From: Ceratorhiza oryzae-sativae
Lineage: Eukaryota > Basidiomycota > Agaricomycetes > Cantharellales > Ceratobasidiaceae
Reading direction: 5' to 3'
Assembly (NCBI GenBank): GCA_030998015.1
Contig: JARWMV010000233.1
Location: forward strand, 992,001-1,056,000
DNA length: 64,000 nucleotides
Within the stretch, counting starts at the first letter, position 1. Each line of letters opens with the position of its first letter. The notes under the pieces were generated by a model. The model searched no databases, was not told the origin of the DNA, and saw nothing but the letters and a program-made list of their open reading frames with translations. Position numbers and translations under genes: made by a program. Positions 25,438-34,644 of this stretch are shown piece by piece.

Positions 25438-26853
25438 ATGGCCCGCGACAGACTCGCCGCACTTCGCGTAAGTCTCGCCATTTTTCTCTTCTCCATCGCT
25501 CAGACCTTATCGATGACCCCGCGCAGGCACAAAACGGCGGAGACGCGGGATACCAAAACATGTAAGATCGTCGTCCAACCACGTACGTACAACAGGCGGT
25601 TGATCGTCTTTTTCACATTCGCAGGAGCGACAACTCGTACGTGAACCCATACGCGCAACAAGACAACGGGCGGTACGAGATGGCCAACGTGAACAACAGC
25701 ACTACCCAACTCGTGGGTGGCGGCGGCGCGGGAGGGGACTCGAGCGATATGTCTGCGTTCTACACCGAGGTAAGCGCTCGTGTCCTGTGTGTGCACAACA
25801 CACGCGAGGCACCGCACACTCCATGTCCGATTGAGCGCTCATGTGCAACGCGCGCAATGCAACCTTAGATCTCATCGATCCAAGACTCGATCCGCTCGTA
25901 CAATGATACGGTCCAGCGAATCGCGGACTTGCATAACCGGTCGCTTAATCAGACCGACGAGACCGCAGCCCAGCGCAATTCCGCCCAGTTGGAGCAGCTG
26001 CTAGAAGAAGTCAACGGGCTGAGTCGTCAGCTGCAGCGCCGAATTAAAGATTTGATGAGCAAGTCGTTGCCCGGGCGTGATGGACAAATCCGGGCTCAGC
26101 AGACAAACTTGGTGAACGCCAAGTTTGTCGAGGCCATTCAAAACTATCAGGTCGTCGAGAGGGATTACCGCGCCAAGTCGAGACAGCGCGTCGAGCGGCA
26201 GTTCAAGATTGTCAAGCCGGACGCCACGCCCGAGGAGATCCGAGCTGCGGTTAGCGATGATTCGGGCAACGGCCAGATCTTTTCGCAAGCAGTGAGTGTA
26301 GACGTGGATGCGCCGAGTGGTGTCTGACCCGCCGCCTAGCTTATGAGCTCGAACCGGTTTGGGGAATCTCGCGCCGCGTACCGAGAGGTGCAAAACCGGC
26401 ATGAGGACTTGAAGAAGATCGAGAAGACGCTTACCGAGCTAGCGCAGCTGTTCAATGATGTGCGTATTGTTGGGGGTGACAAACGGCTTGCCGACTGACT
26501 TCGGAGATCAGATGAGTGTGCTTGTTGCCCAACAGGACGAGACGATCGATCACATCGAGCACTCGGCAATGGAGGCTTCGAAGGATATGGAGGAGGGGTG
26601 AGTAATTACCGGTCTTGTGCGAGCTGGCGCTAAGCAGCATGCAGGCTCAAACACACCGAGGCGGCTGTGGTATCCGCGCGCGGGGCTCGGAAAAAGCGTT
26701 GGATCTGCTTTGCCATTATCGTGGTCATCCTCATTATTATTGCCATTGTCGTAGCCATCCAGGTTATCAATGTAAGCCCTTGCACCTTGGCTCCTGACCA
26801 ACCGCTAAGCGATTGTATAGATGCAAAAGGCCAAGCAAAATACCACGGGTTAA
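25438..26853 (+). CDS. SSO1: Plasma-membrane t-SNARE, syntaxin of the Sso1/Sso2 type
   Basis: Eight exons (25438-25467, 25527-25561, 25625-25769, 25869-26291, 26340-26459, 26512-26597, 26645-26771, 26821-26853) join in phase to 332 residues. A low-complexity N-terminus is followed by the three-helix Habc domain (about 75-205; NARSLNQTDE-like HNRSLNQTDET, AKFVEAIQNYQVVERDYRAK). The Qa-SNARE motif covers about 235-290, with central glutamine in LVAQQDETIDHIE, and a single C-terminal membrane anchor (ICFAIIVVILIIIAIVVAIQ) precedes a 12-residue tail. Sso proteins pair with Sec9 and Snc v-SNAREs to fuse secretory vesicles with the plasma membrane at the hyphal tip. All key parts are intact. Introns crowd the N-terminal and SNARE coding parts, and one 33-base exon encodes the last residues. 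Confidence 0.92.
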
Positions 26854-27444
26854 TCGCGCATTACCTTTCCGTCTATTCTCTCTTGTTTGTACAGTATTGG
26901 CTCTCTAGCATCTGGACGCATCGTATCTCGTTTAGTCTCTTTCCAGCCCTCGCGCTGTCCCCACGATCCTTTATTCTTTTTTCTGTTCTCGTTCATAAAG
27001 GTGTTTTGTGTCAATGGACAAGGTCGTTATGCTCTATCGCGTGATCGGAATGTGTGCCTGGGGTGGGGCTGGCGACGGCGCGAGAAAGCAAGGAGTGTCG
27101 GCAAGCCGGAAGCCCGAGGAGACGGCCTGGATCGGCTGTCGGGAACTGGGCGGCGGCTGGACTGCCGGCGCTGGATTGGGCAGTTTGATGGAGGGGTGGC
27201 GGTGAGACCCTGAAACGCAGGCCGCGTCAGCCAGGCGTGTGCTTTATAACCCCCCACGTCGACCGTCGACCCTCGCCTGGCCCCCACCCGCTGACCGCTG
27301 AGTGCTTGACTCTCCGCCCCCTGCCCCGCTGCCCCCTCCTCAGCTCGACCACCACCGTCGCCCAGCCCGTGAGCCTCGTCGTCCCCCCCGTCGCTGCCCG
27401 TTGTCTGACTCGGCCCAGTCCCAACACCCCCCTTTAGATCCACC
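26854..27444. other. Intergenic region
   Basis: No gene is seen between the syntaxin stop and the AN1 zinc-finger start. The right half (about 27240-27440) is C/T-rich on the plus strand, typical of a strong fungal promoter and leader. Confidence 0.45.
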
Positions 27445-27723
27445 ATGCCCGCCAAGAAGCGCTGCCAACACGAAGACGGCTGCAACAGCGCCGTCCTGCG
27501 CATCGTCGGAACATGCCCCCACTGCACCTCGCAGTTCTGTGGCACGGTAAGTAGCGCCACGTTCCGTCATGTCAATCGTCGCTCATGATTTTCCCTCTAG
27601 CACCGACTGCCCGAGCACCACAAGTGCACCAAGATGAGCGAGTGCAGGCAACAGGCGTTTGAGAAGAACAAGGCTCGATTGGAGCAAGAGCGCACCGTCG
27701 CGAGCAAGATGGCCACTGCGTAA
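27445..27723 (+). CDS. Small AN1-type zinc-finger protein
   Basis: Two exons (27445-27546 and 27601-27723) encode 74 residues. One AN1 finger fills most of the protein: Cys pairs in CQHEDGC and CPHC, then FCGTHRLPEHHKC, giving the Cys/His ligand pattern of the family (C..C, C-x2-C, C, H-x5-H-x-C). A short basic/acidic helix follows (QQAFEKNKARLEQERTVASK). The intron falls between the FCGT and HRLPEHH parts. AN1 proteins of this minimal form occur across fungi; some (for example yeast Tmc1 and Cuz1) link to proteasome and Cdc48 function under metalloid stress. A role here is inference. The first Cys pair is spaced by five residues. The ATG has a good context (CCACCATGC). Confidence 0.85.
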
Positions 27724-28377
27724 TGTCACCACTCTACTTTCCCCCCACGGCGTCTCTTTTTAGACCTTGCTACGACCTGCCATACCCCCGTTATGTCTTC
27801 TTGCTCTCGCTCGCGACGCCACTTGCCTTTCACCCCACTGCATCCGTTAACGTTATGTATTTCTCTCGTCTGTCTTGGACTGCATTGCACTGTTTTATTG
27901 GAATCCGCTTTACATCCCTGTAATTACTTTTTTTTCTCCCCTTGCACTCATTCAAGTCTATATATTCTAGCCCTGGTGTGAGTCAGGCTGAAGGTTGGGG
28001 ACGTCCCCCAAACGCCCCAGGAGAAGAAGCGCAGGGGTTTATGCAATGCGCCAACACACATTCAATCTGGAATGGGATGATTCGCCGAGCATGGACTCGG
28101 TACGCGCTGATAAAGGTCGCTTCTCCCGGCCTGCGCCGCGCTCGATTCACATGCGCATCGACCGCGACTGGTCGCGCCTCAAAACAACACGCCGTTCCGA
28201 GCCAAGGTCAGTCTGCTGACCCTCCCGCCCCAGTTGTCACCTCCGTCCCGGGGTAATATTCTCCAATCGATTAGCGTCCTTCTTTTTGTCGTGATTTAAA
28301 TACCCCCCCTGATGGCTGGTCGAGTCAAGCAACTGTTGGCTCACGTCTCGTCTCCTTCCTCCCAGTCTTTGTCCAGT
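27724..28377. other. Intergenic region
   Basis: This 654-bp stretch separates the AN1 gene from the aminotransferase. A 74-codon ORF at 27995-28219 is Arg/Ser-rich with no recognisable domain, and I do not call it. CT-rich tracts just before 28378 suggest a promoter. Confidence 0.45.
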
Positions 28378-30020
28378 ATGAGTTCCGCCTCGACGTTCGC
28401 CCAGGTCCCGCTCGCCCCGCCAGATGCGTAGGTGTCTTCTGTCTCGGACTGCGTCGGGAGATTTACATATTGATCGATCTTGTGCGAAATCAGGATCTTC
28501 AAGCTCACCGCCGCGTACAAGGCCGATACGTTTCCTCAAAAAGTAAATCTCGGTGTTGGGGCGTATCGCGATGACAACAACAAGCCATGGGTCTTGCCCG
28601 TCGTCAAAAGGGTACGTTGGCGTCGTAGCTCGTTTCGCGGTGCTCTCAGCTATTTCGCGTATTCTCAATCGGCTCGTACTGATCAACGACTTTGGCACCA
28701 GGCGACCGAGATCCTGCTAAACAACCCCGCGCTCGACCACGAGTATCTTCCCATCACTGGTCTTCCCGAGTACACGAGTGCTGCCGCTCGTCTCATCCTT
28801 GGCTCTGATTCGCCAGCCATCGCCGAGAATCGAGTTGCGAGGTAAGCTTGGCCTGATCGTTCTTTCATGGTATTCAACTTTCCCTCTTTTCATTTCACAG
28901 TGTACAGACGATCAGTGGTACAGGCGCAAACCACCTCGGTGCCCTCTTCCTCTCCCGATTCTACCAATGGACAGACAACAAGCCCCAAGTGTTCTTGTCC
29001 GACCCGACGTGGATCAACCATTTCGCGATCATGCGCAACGTGCAGATCAACCCGCTCACGTACCCGTACTACGACCCCAAAACCATCGGCCTCGATTTCG
29101 CGGGTTTCGTCGGCGCGCTCCAATCCGCCCCGGCGCGATCCGTCTTTTTGCTCCACGCGTGCGCGCACAACCCGACGGGCGTAGACCCGACCGAGGAGCA
29201 GTGGAAGCAGATCGCGGACGTGATGCTCGACAAGGGTCATTTCGCGTTTTTCGATTCGGCCTATCAGGGATTCGCGAGCGGTGATTTGGACCGGGATGCG
29301 ACTGCTGTGCGATACTTTGTCTCGAGGGGCGTGCCGTTGTTGATCTGTCAGGTGAGTGGTTCTCTCTTCGTGCGGTCGGCCAGAGTTGGTTCTGATAGCG
29401 GTCGGGCTGGTTCCCAGAGCTTTGCGAAGAATGCTGGGCTCTATGGCGAGCGGGTTGGCGCGCTTCACGTTGTTTCGCCGACGACCGAGGAGTCCAATCG
29501 GGTCAAGAGTCAGCTCTCGGTGCTCCAGCGTAGCGAGATCAGCAACCCGCCCGCGCACGGTGCGCGTTTGGTAAGTAGCCCGTGGTGCATCGGAGACGCA
29601 AACCCGCTCACCGGTTGACAGGTCTCGTTGATCCTGAACGACCCGGCGCTGTTCGAGCAGTGGAAACGTGACGTGCAGACGATGGCGCACCGAATTATCG
29701 CGATGCGAGAAGAGCTGCGCGGGATCTTGACCAACGATCTCAAGACGCCTGGTAACTGGAACCACATTGTTGATCAGGTCTGTGTGCAAAACCCCTCCCC
29801 TCCGCACAACGTTTCAAATCGGACTGACTCTTTGTGTGCGTGTGGACAGATCGGCATGTTCAGTTTCACTGGCCTCACTCCCGAACAGTCTCAGCAACTG
29901 ATCGATAAAGCGCACATCTATTTGACCGGCAACGGACGTATTTCCATGGCCGGGCTGAACTCGCAGAATATTCGGTACGTTGCCGAGTCGATCGACAAGG
30001 TCGTGCGCGGGACCTTGTAA
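28378..30020 (+). CDS. aat1: Aspartate aminotransferase, cytosolic type
   Basis: Seven exons (28378-28427, 28494-28611, 28702-28841, 28901-29351, 29418-29570, 29622-29777, 29850-30020) join in phase to 412 residues, the normal length. It converts aspartate and 2-oxoglutarate to oxaloacetate and glutamate with pyridoxal phosphate. Visible signatures: VNLGVGAYRDDNNKPWVLPV near the N-terminus, TISGTGANHLGALFLSRFYQ in the cofactor phosphate loop, HACAHNPTGVDPTEEQW, DSAYQGFASGD, SFAKNAGLYGERVG with the Schiff-base lysine, and the C-terminal GRISMAGL with the substrate-binding arginine. There is no mitochondrial presequence before VPLAPPDAIFKL and no C-terminal SKL, so a cytosolic enzyme serving the malate-aspartate shuttle or nitrogen metabolism is likely. 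Frames and splice sites are all good. Confidence 0.93.
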
Positions 30021-30151
30021 TAGAGGCCTTGGCTGCATACATCCGATTCGGTTTTGTTGTTTTGAAGATTAGATCTCTGCCATGCGTGTGAAGAATTGAT
30101 GCAAAATAAAACTTCTTATTAACAGTAATCGTAATGGAGCGCGTGTATACA

Positions 30152-31756
30152 TCATGGGCTGAGCTTGGAGATATTAGCGGATGTCGGCAGACCCAAGATT
30201 AGCTCGGCCTGTGTGATAGGAGTTTGTGCGTGAGTAAAACGTGCTCGAGCCACATGCCCAAGACCACGACGCACCAAGCACTTCCCAGTCCCAGGCCCAT
30301 TATGGATTCCCCATACGCCGTGTCCAGACGCTAGCCAAACTCTAAGAAGCTCCCCCCTGTTAGACTCTATCTTCCCACACCACGTAGAGCGGCTCGCTCC
30401 ACTTACCCCTGTCGGACCTTTCCAATCACCGGCAGACCCGTATGGGAATTCGGCCTGTAGCAAGTCTGTTCCACAACGACCTCGGCGTGCGTAAACGTGC
30501 CGGGCGAGATAAACTCGGCCGCGTCCTTGAGCCGCTGGATTGACTCGGGGTTCGGCAAGACCTGGTCTGCGCGTTCCGGGAGCGGCGTGTCGTCCGGCTC
30601 GTTGCCTGCGCCGCAGATGTAGACTGTTTCGTCAGAGCGAGGGTACACTTCGCGTTCGACCGTGCGGCCGTTGGCCATCGTGAGTTCCGTGAATAGCACA
30701 TGGTTTGTGATTTCGGATAGCGGGGGTGGGCGGAGAACGAGCGAGGGTGAGGGGTCGCTGTGTGGGGTGGCGTTAGGTGTATGCAAATCGGCAGAAGGCG
30801 ATGATGAGGTTTACCTGGGCACGATTAGGCCGGCTACGCCAGCATCTTCGCCTAGCAGCTTTCTGGCGAGTTCGCCCGTCCAGGGGCCAGCTGCGAATAC
30901 GACATCGGTCGCGGGAATCGTTTCAGTCTCGCCATGGTCCTTGGTAACGACTACCCCTGTTACGGTCCTCGAGCCAGGTGCAAATTCAAGTCCCGTCGCG
31001 GTGGCAATGTGGATTTGCACCCCACGAGACTGGGAGTCCTCGGCAAGGACTTGGGTGAGTAGAAGGGGGTGAACTTGGGCTGTTGAAGTCGTCCCTCCGA
31101 GTTTCCTAAACGAGCCCCTATCGCAACTTGTTCAAAACGGCCGATGAAGGAGCAGACTCACCAAATTCTGCTAACGCTCTTGAGCCATGGTGCCCCTGGG
31201 ACACTTTTTGTTCTTCTCTCTGCGTCGATATCGACCTGGAGTGTTTCTGTTCGTCGGTAGAACCATCGTGTGGTACCGTTGAATTCCTATTTTATTTTAT
31301 TTTTTGCGTAGTAGAGTTAGTTTGTCGAGTGGACTAAAATTGTACTTGTTACTCACATCTGAAAGTTCTTGGTGCAGTTTGAATGACAGTGCCGCGAGAG
31401 ATTTAGTCTTGTTGCTGTGCCAGTCTCGGGCGAGGAAACCCCCGGCCTTGCCGCTCGCTCTGAATCATGTGGCTAAAATTAGTTTTTAAAAATGAGAGAC
31501 AAATCGAGCGACGAACGCTGCTGCGATTGATACGCTTTCGACGAGATGGATCTTCACGTCCTACACTAGTGTCAATCGGGCGGGCCTAACTGGCCTCAAC
31601 GAGCCACCGGGACGTACCTGTGACAGTTTAGACAAGTAATACCTTTTACAGTCGTCAAGATGCGGGGTCGGACTCGATGCAAATTGTAGGCTGAAAGACT
31701 CACGCCGCCGAAGTTCCGATGATGCCTCCGCCGATAATGACGACGTGCTTTGCCAT
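30152..31756 (-). CDS. FAD-dependent oxidoreductase (DAO family, TDA3-like)
   Basis: Multi-exon gene from ATG 31756 to TGA 30152-30154. The N-terminus is a textbook FAD-binding fold: KHVVIIGGGIIGTSAAYYLS, with the dinucleotide motif GGGIIG; two introns must be removed before the downstream IHLVESVSIAAASGKAGGFLA reads on. Further on are RDWHSNKTKSLAALSFKLHQ, HPLLLTQVLAEDSQSRGVQI, VVFAAGPWTGELARKLLG, and near the end GHGVWGIHNGPGTGKCLAEL, the C-terminal FAD-contacting motif. This ending is typical of the yeast TDA3 / S. pombe late-endosome-to-Golgi oxidoreductase branch of the glycine-oxidase-like DAO family. Substrate is unknown. It converges on the aminotransferase, with 131 bp between the stops. 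Intron use at the last exons (about 30215-30268 and 30360-30408) is inferred from frame and motif continuity. It appears intact. Confidence 0.82.
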
Positions 31757-32239
31757 GGTTGATTGCACCACAGTTCACTCGATATTTTCCCGGCGCTGTC
31801 CAGGCGGGATGGGGCGGGACAGGACAGGACGGGACGGGACAGGGTGGGACAGAGGTGGACAGCCACAGGATCTGGCGGGATAGTACGTGGATGTCCGTCA
31901 TTGGACATCATATTGGAGGATTGAGGGAATTGCAAATTGGCCACCAATCCTGCTAAGGCAACTTGTTGCCAATGCATAACCTGCTCTTGACCCTGACTGC
32001 AACCACAACAGACTCCACAGTTGCTTGGAAAACATGTAAAAATTTAACTGTAATTATTGTACCAATTACATAGACCAAATACACATCACTTTACCAAACA
32101 TGCATGATGACAAGATGATGCAACTGGCAGTGGCAGAAGTGAAACAAGTGGGTATGACAGTGTAAAGAGACCAGTTGCTAACTATTTCACAGTGGAAAAT
32201 TAGTGTTAACACACTCCTGGGTCTTGATTGGAAGCTGTG
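31757..32239. other. Boundary between gene-rich and transposon-rich DNA
   Basis: The first 100 bp are the upstream region of the oxidoreductase, including a GGGAC-rich microsatellite. From about 31980 the base composition turns A/T-rich and resembles the transposon region to the right. I recognise no gene. Confidence 0.45.
31802..31862. repeat. GGGAC/AGGAC pentanucleotide microsatellite
   Basis: Degenerate tandem pentamers (GGGAC, AGGAC, GGGAC) run for about 55-60 bp directly upstream of the oxidoreductase start, so they lie in its promoter or leader. Confidence 0.7.
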
Positions 32240-32760
32240 TGCCAGAGCTACAACCTGAAAGTATAGGTCAAACACCTAAGTGGTGATGACCAGCCTATGG
32301 GCAATGATGCCAGAGGCTATACTGACAACATCCAAGGTAGGACATGCAGTGGAGGTGCACTAAGATGCAAAGGATGTATGAGAATAGTGCACTTGGTCTT
32401 AAGAGACCTGGGCAAGAACTATGCAATGGGTAATCACACAGGTAGTAGAGGGAATATGACAGGAGGTCAAGTTCTGAGGCTTAAGGCTCTCAGACTCTCC
32501 CTTTTATATTCATACAAGTAGCTATATCAAATACACAGATGGTGCAAGGCAACTATCATACAATATCAGAATGGTGCCACATGACAGAATATTCTGGAAG
32601 ATACAAACAGAGTGTAAGCAATAACAATGTCATGTGATCATGTAAGTAATTCTACAAATATATCTGATTAAACAGGACTTGTCCAAAAAGCAAGAAAGAT
32701 ACAAGATATAAAATATAAAAAATTCATAATAAATTCCATGCCATGATCTAGGCCATGACA
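32240..32760 (-). mobile_element. Solo LTR of the Gypsy-2 family
   Basis: A 521-bp LTR in reverse orientation, bounded on the plus strand by TGCCAGAGC at the left and GGCCATGACA at the right. It is flanked by a 5-bp target duplication CTGTG (32235-32239 and 32761-32765). It is homologous along its length to the LTR at 52982-53502, also 521 bp, and more distantly to the Gypsy-2 3' LTR at 42103-42620. No internal sequence is attached, so it is a recombination remnant. Confidence 0.85.
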
Positions 32761-32982
32761 CTGTGCAACTGCAACCACTGCAAACTCAAGAAGGACTTCC
32801 TGCCTGCCACCATTGCAAAACACTTGAACCTTTATGGAGAAAGCAATCCTGCAATCGACAGCAGCAAGAGTGCACTGGTGGCTAATAATGCTGGTCCTTC
32901 TTGTTTTGGCCCTGGCTCTGTGTGTGGCTCATGTGGCTCATGTGGCTCTCCTCAGTGCTTTGCTCCTCCCTCACTTGGTCCT
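32755..32982 (+). pseudogene. Fragment of a Cys-rich transposon-type N-terminus
   Basis: An open frame begins just inside the solo LTR edge and reads CNCNHCKLKKDFLPATIAKH, followed by HLNLYGE, then a Ser/Gly/Cys-rich stretch, and is cut by the Gypsy-1 LTR at 32983. A C-x-C-x2-C cluster followed by a TxxxHLxxYG pattern resembles the N-terminal zinc-binding leader of large basidiomycete DNA-transposon proteins. That family assignment is a guess from pattern alone. Confidence 0.3.
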
Positions 32983-33358
32983 TGTCACGAACTGACACGC
33001 ATACATCCACTCTACAATATTTTCTCGATTTACTACATTTTATGAGATCATCTTCAAAACATACTTGCCTTTTATGGTATATCTGTATCACGTGACTCAG
33101 GGAATGTTCCAGACTGGTAACCGAGATGTATTTCAACTCTGATGTGAAATTCCGCAGTTCCGCAGTCGCTTCTACTGCTTCTATCTCTTATCTGTCGTGA
33201 CTCACTGTACGGACTTGTTTGTTATGATGTGGCTCGTACTGTGTATATAAACCAGGTCAAGTTCGCAGAGGACTCCTCAAGAACTTGACCTCTCGTCGAA
33301 TACAAGTTCTTTTATTTTCTTGCTATTTTCCTTGTCGCCTGACTTGTCGTCGTCGACA
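32983..33358 (+). repeat. 5' LTR of Gypsy-1 copy A
   Basis: Starts TGTCACGAACTGACACGC and ends GTCGTCGACA. It carries a TATA box (TATATAAA, 33244-33251) and, downstream, an inverted repeat: AGGTCAAGTTC at 33254-33264 and GAACTTGACCT at 33281-33291. Confidence 0.93.
33277..33291 (+). promoter_or_regulatory. Putative 5' end of Gypsy-1 RNA / self-primer sequence
   Basis: TCAAGAACTTGACCT starts 33 bp after the first base of the TATA box, where transcription should begin. It is the exact reverse complement of the primer-binding site at 33361-33375. Confidence 0.7.
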
Positions 33359-33360
33359 TC

Positions 33361-33375
33361 AGGTCAAGTTCTTGA
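33361..33375 (+). promoter_or_regulatory. Primer-binding site of Gypsy-1 copy A
   Basis: AGGTCAAGTTCTTGA begins two bases after the LTR end, the normal place for a minus-strand primer site. It pairs over 15 of 15 bases with LTR positions 33277-33291, as in Tf1/sushi self-priming elements. Confidence 0.75.
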
Positions 33376-33679
33376 CAATCGTAAGTCTCAGTGTCGTCTG
33401 GGATACGTTTGGAACGCCGTCGGCGTTGTCTTGAGATAACTCCTCGTTGCCTTCCCTAATCCCACTCCACCTATCCACAGTCACAAGATATTGTTGCCCT
33501 ATACGTGCCTCTGTGAAACCTTGCATAGCCAGGTCCCTCACACGTTGTAACAAGCTTTGGTTCTCTAATCTCTTTTGTCAACAAGAGGTGGGGTCGCTCA
33601 TTGCCCTTAAGTAGCTGAGCAACGGAGGTCACCTTCCTATTCCCATAGACTCGGGAAAGGGTCTATTTTTCCTTTTATC

Positions 33680-34045
33680 TTGCTCTTGCTCGAGTACGTC
33701 TCTGACGGAACGCACGGCCCTCAAGTGGCACAACCTTTTACAGAAGATCAGCGCTGCCGTCTGTGTGGGTGGTTCGGACACCTATCGATCCACTGCTTCA
33801 CCCTCAACTTGGTCAAAAGTATCCTTGAAGAAGCAGGGCACATCGATTTTAACCGAGTAGTAATTATCAAAGTCCGCCCCCAGAGAGTCAGACGTGCCCA
33901 ACAAGCCTTTGTCACTGAGCCAGGTGCCCCTGAGTGCAAGATCTGCTGTCGGCCAAACGCAGCCACCTTCCCCGCGCGCTGCCCTTATTGTCCTAAGAAG
34001 GACAAATTCCTCTATTACTACACCATCCCTCACAACCAGCTCTAA
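33680..34045 (+). CDS. Gypsy-1 leader ORF A, zinc-knuckle protein
   Basis: A 121-codon ORF upstream of gag. It has a CCHC knuckle (CRLCGWFGHLSIHC, pattern C-x2-C-x4-H-x4-C) and a C-terminal set of Cys pairs (CKIC, then CPYC). The same ORF with the same length and about 95% identical residues is present in copy B at 51408-51773, which argues for coding use. The displayed start is a non-ATG codon; the real start, or splicing into the overlapping ORF B, is not resolved. Most Ty3/gypsy elements have no such ORF, and I know no function for it. Confidence 0.55.
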   Translation: MLLLEYVSDGTHGPQVAQPFTEDQRCRLCGWFGHLSIHCFTLNLVKSILEEAGHIDFNRVVIIKVRPQRVRRAQQAFVTEPGAPECKICCRPNAATFPARCPYCPKKDKFLYYYTIPHNQL

Positions 34046-34433
34046 GCTGGAGAACCTCAGTCAACAGCTTCTTTGTCACCTGCTAAACACTATCGAAAAC
34101 TTCCAAGACAGGTACCGTTACTACTGGAATAAGTACGAAGAAACCTGTGAAAGACTTCACGAAGCCGAGGCCCGTTGCGCATACTTAACCGAGCGTTTGC
34201 GCGAACACCAGGAGGACTACCTATCCCTCCTCCAAGACCATCTCAGACTAGAAGCAATAGTCCGAGAAACAATTGAACCCCACGAGTACACCTTCCCCGT
34301 CTTCTCAACACCGTCAGACCTTCCTCACCCCACCTTTCTAAGTGGCACAGGCTTGCCAATTCAGGAAGAAGCACCCCTTCCGGCAGCCCAAATCAATCCT
34401 TCCCAAGGAAGCCCTCCTTCGGGACCAAACTAA
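33894..34433 (+). CDS. Gypsy-1 leader ORF B, coiled-coil protein
   Basis: This ORF overlaps ORF A by 152 nt in another frame and has 179 codons in both element copies. The middle is a heptad-rich helix (ENFQDRYRYYWNKYEETCER through EDYLSLLQDHLRLEAIVRET), followed by a Pro-rich tail. A frameshift or small intron could fuse the zinc-knuckle part of ORF A to this coiled coil, giving a roughly 240-residue Gag-like protein. A third short conserved reading frame (ECPYRCQDTKSWDLDDTWLR, 34440-34620) follows before gag. Confidence 0.5.
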   Translation: MPNKPLSLSQVPLSARSAVGQTQPPSPRAALIVLRRTNSSITTPSLTTSSKLENLSQQLLCHLLNTIENFQDRYRYYWNKYEETCERLHEAEARCAYLTERLREHQEDYLSLLQDHLRLEAIVRETIEPHEYTFPVFSTPSDLPHPTFLSGTGLPIQEEAPLPAAQINPSQGSPPSGPN

Positions 34434-34644
34434 ACTAAAGAAGGTGGAGTGTCCATATCGTTGCCAGGACACCAAAAGCTGGGACCTGGACGATACTTGG
34501 TTGAGGTTCGCAGGAATCGGGAACTTCGAAATTTATAGACTTGTGAGGGGGAAAGAAATCCTATACTACCAAAACAATCCCCAATTCCCTGTACTTCCTT
34601 ACCGTCTCCGTCGCCTTTAAAAATTTTATCAAACCTTCTCTGAA

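Noticed and set aside
27995..28219. A 74-codon ORF upstream of the aminotransferase
   Set aside because: Low-complexity Arg/Ser/Pro sequence with no domain; likely promoter or leader DNA.
31561..31977. A frame running through the first introns of the oxidoreductase (RRRESFSLQF...)
   Set aside because: Splicing two short introns gives an uninterrupted FAD-binding fold, which is far better supported.
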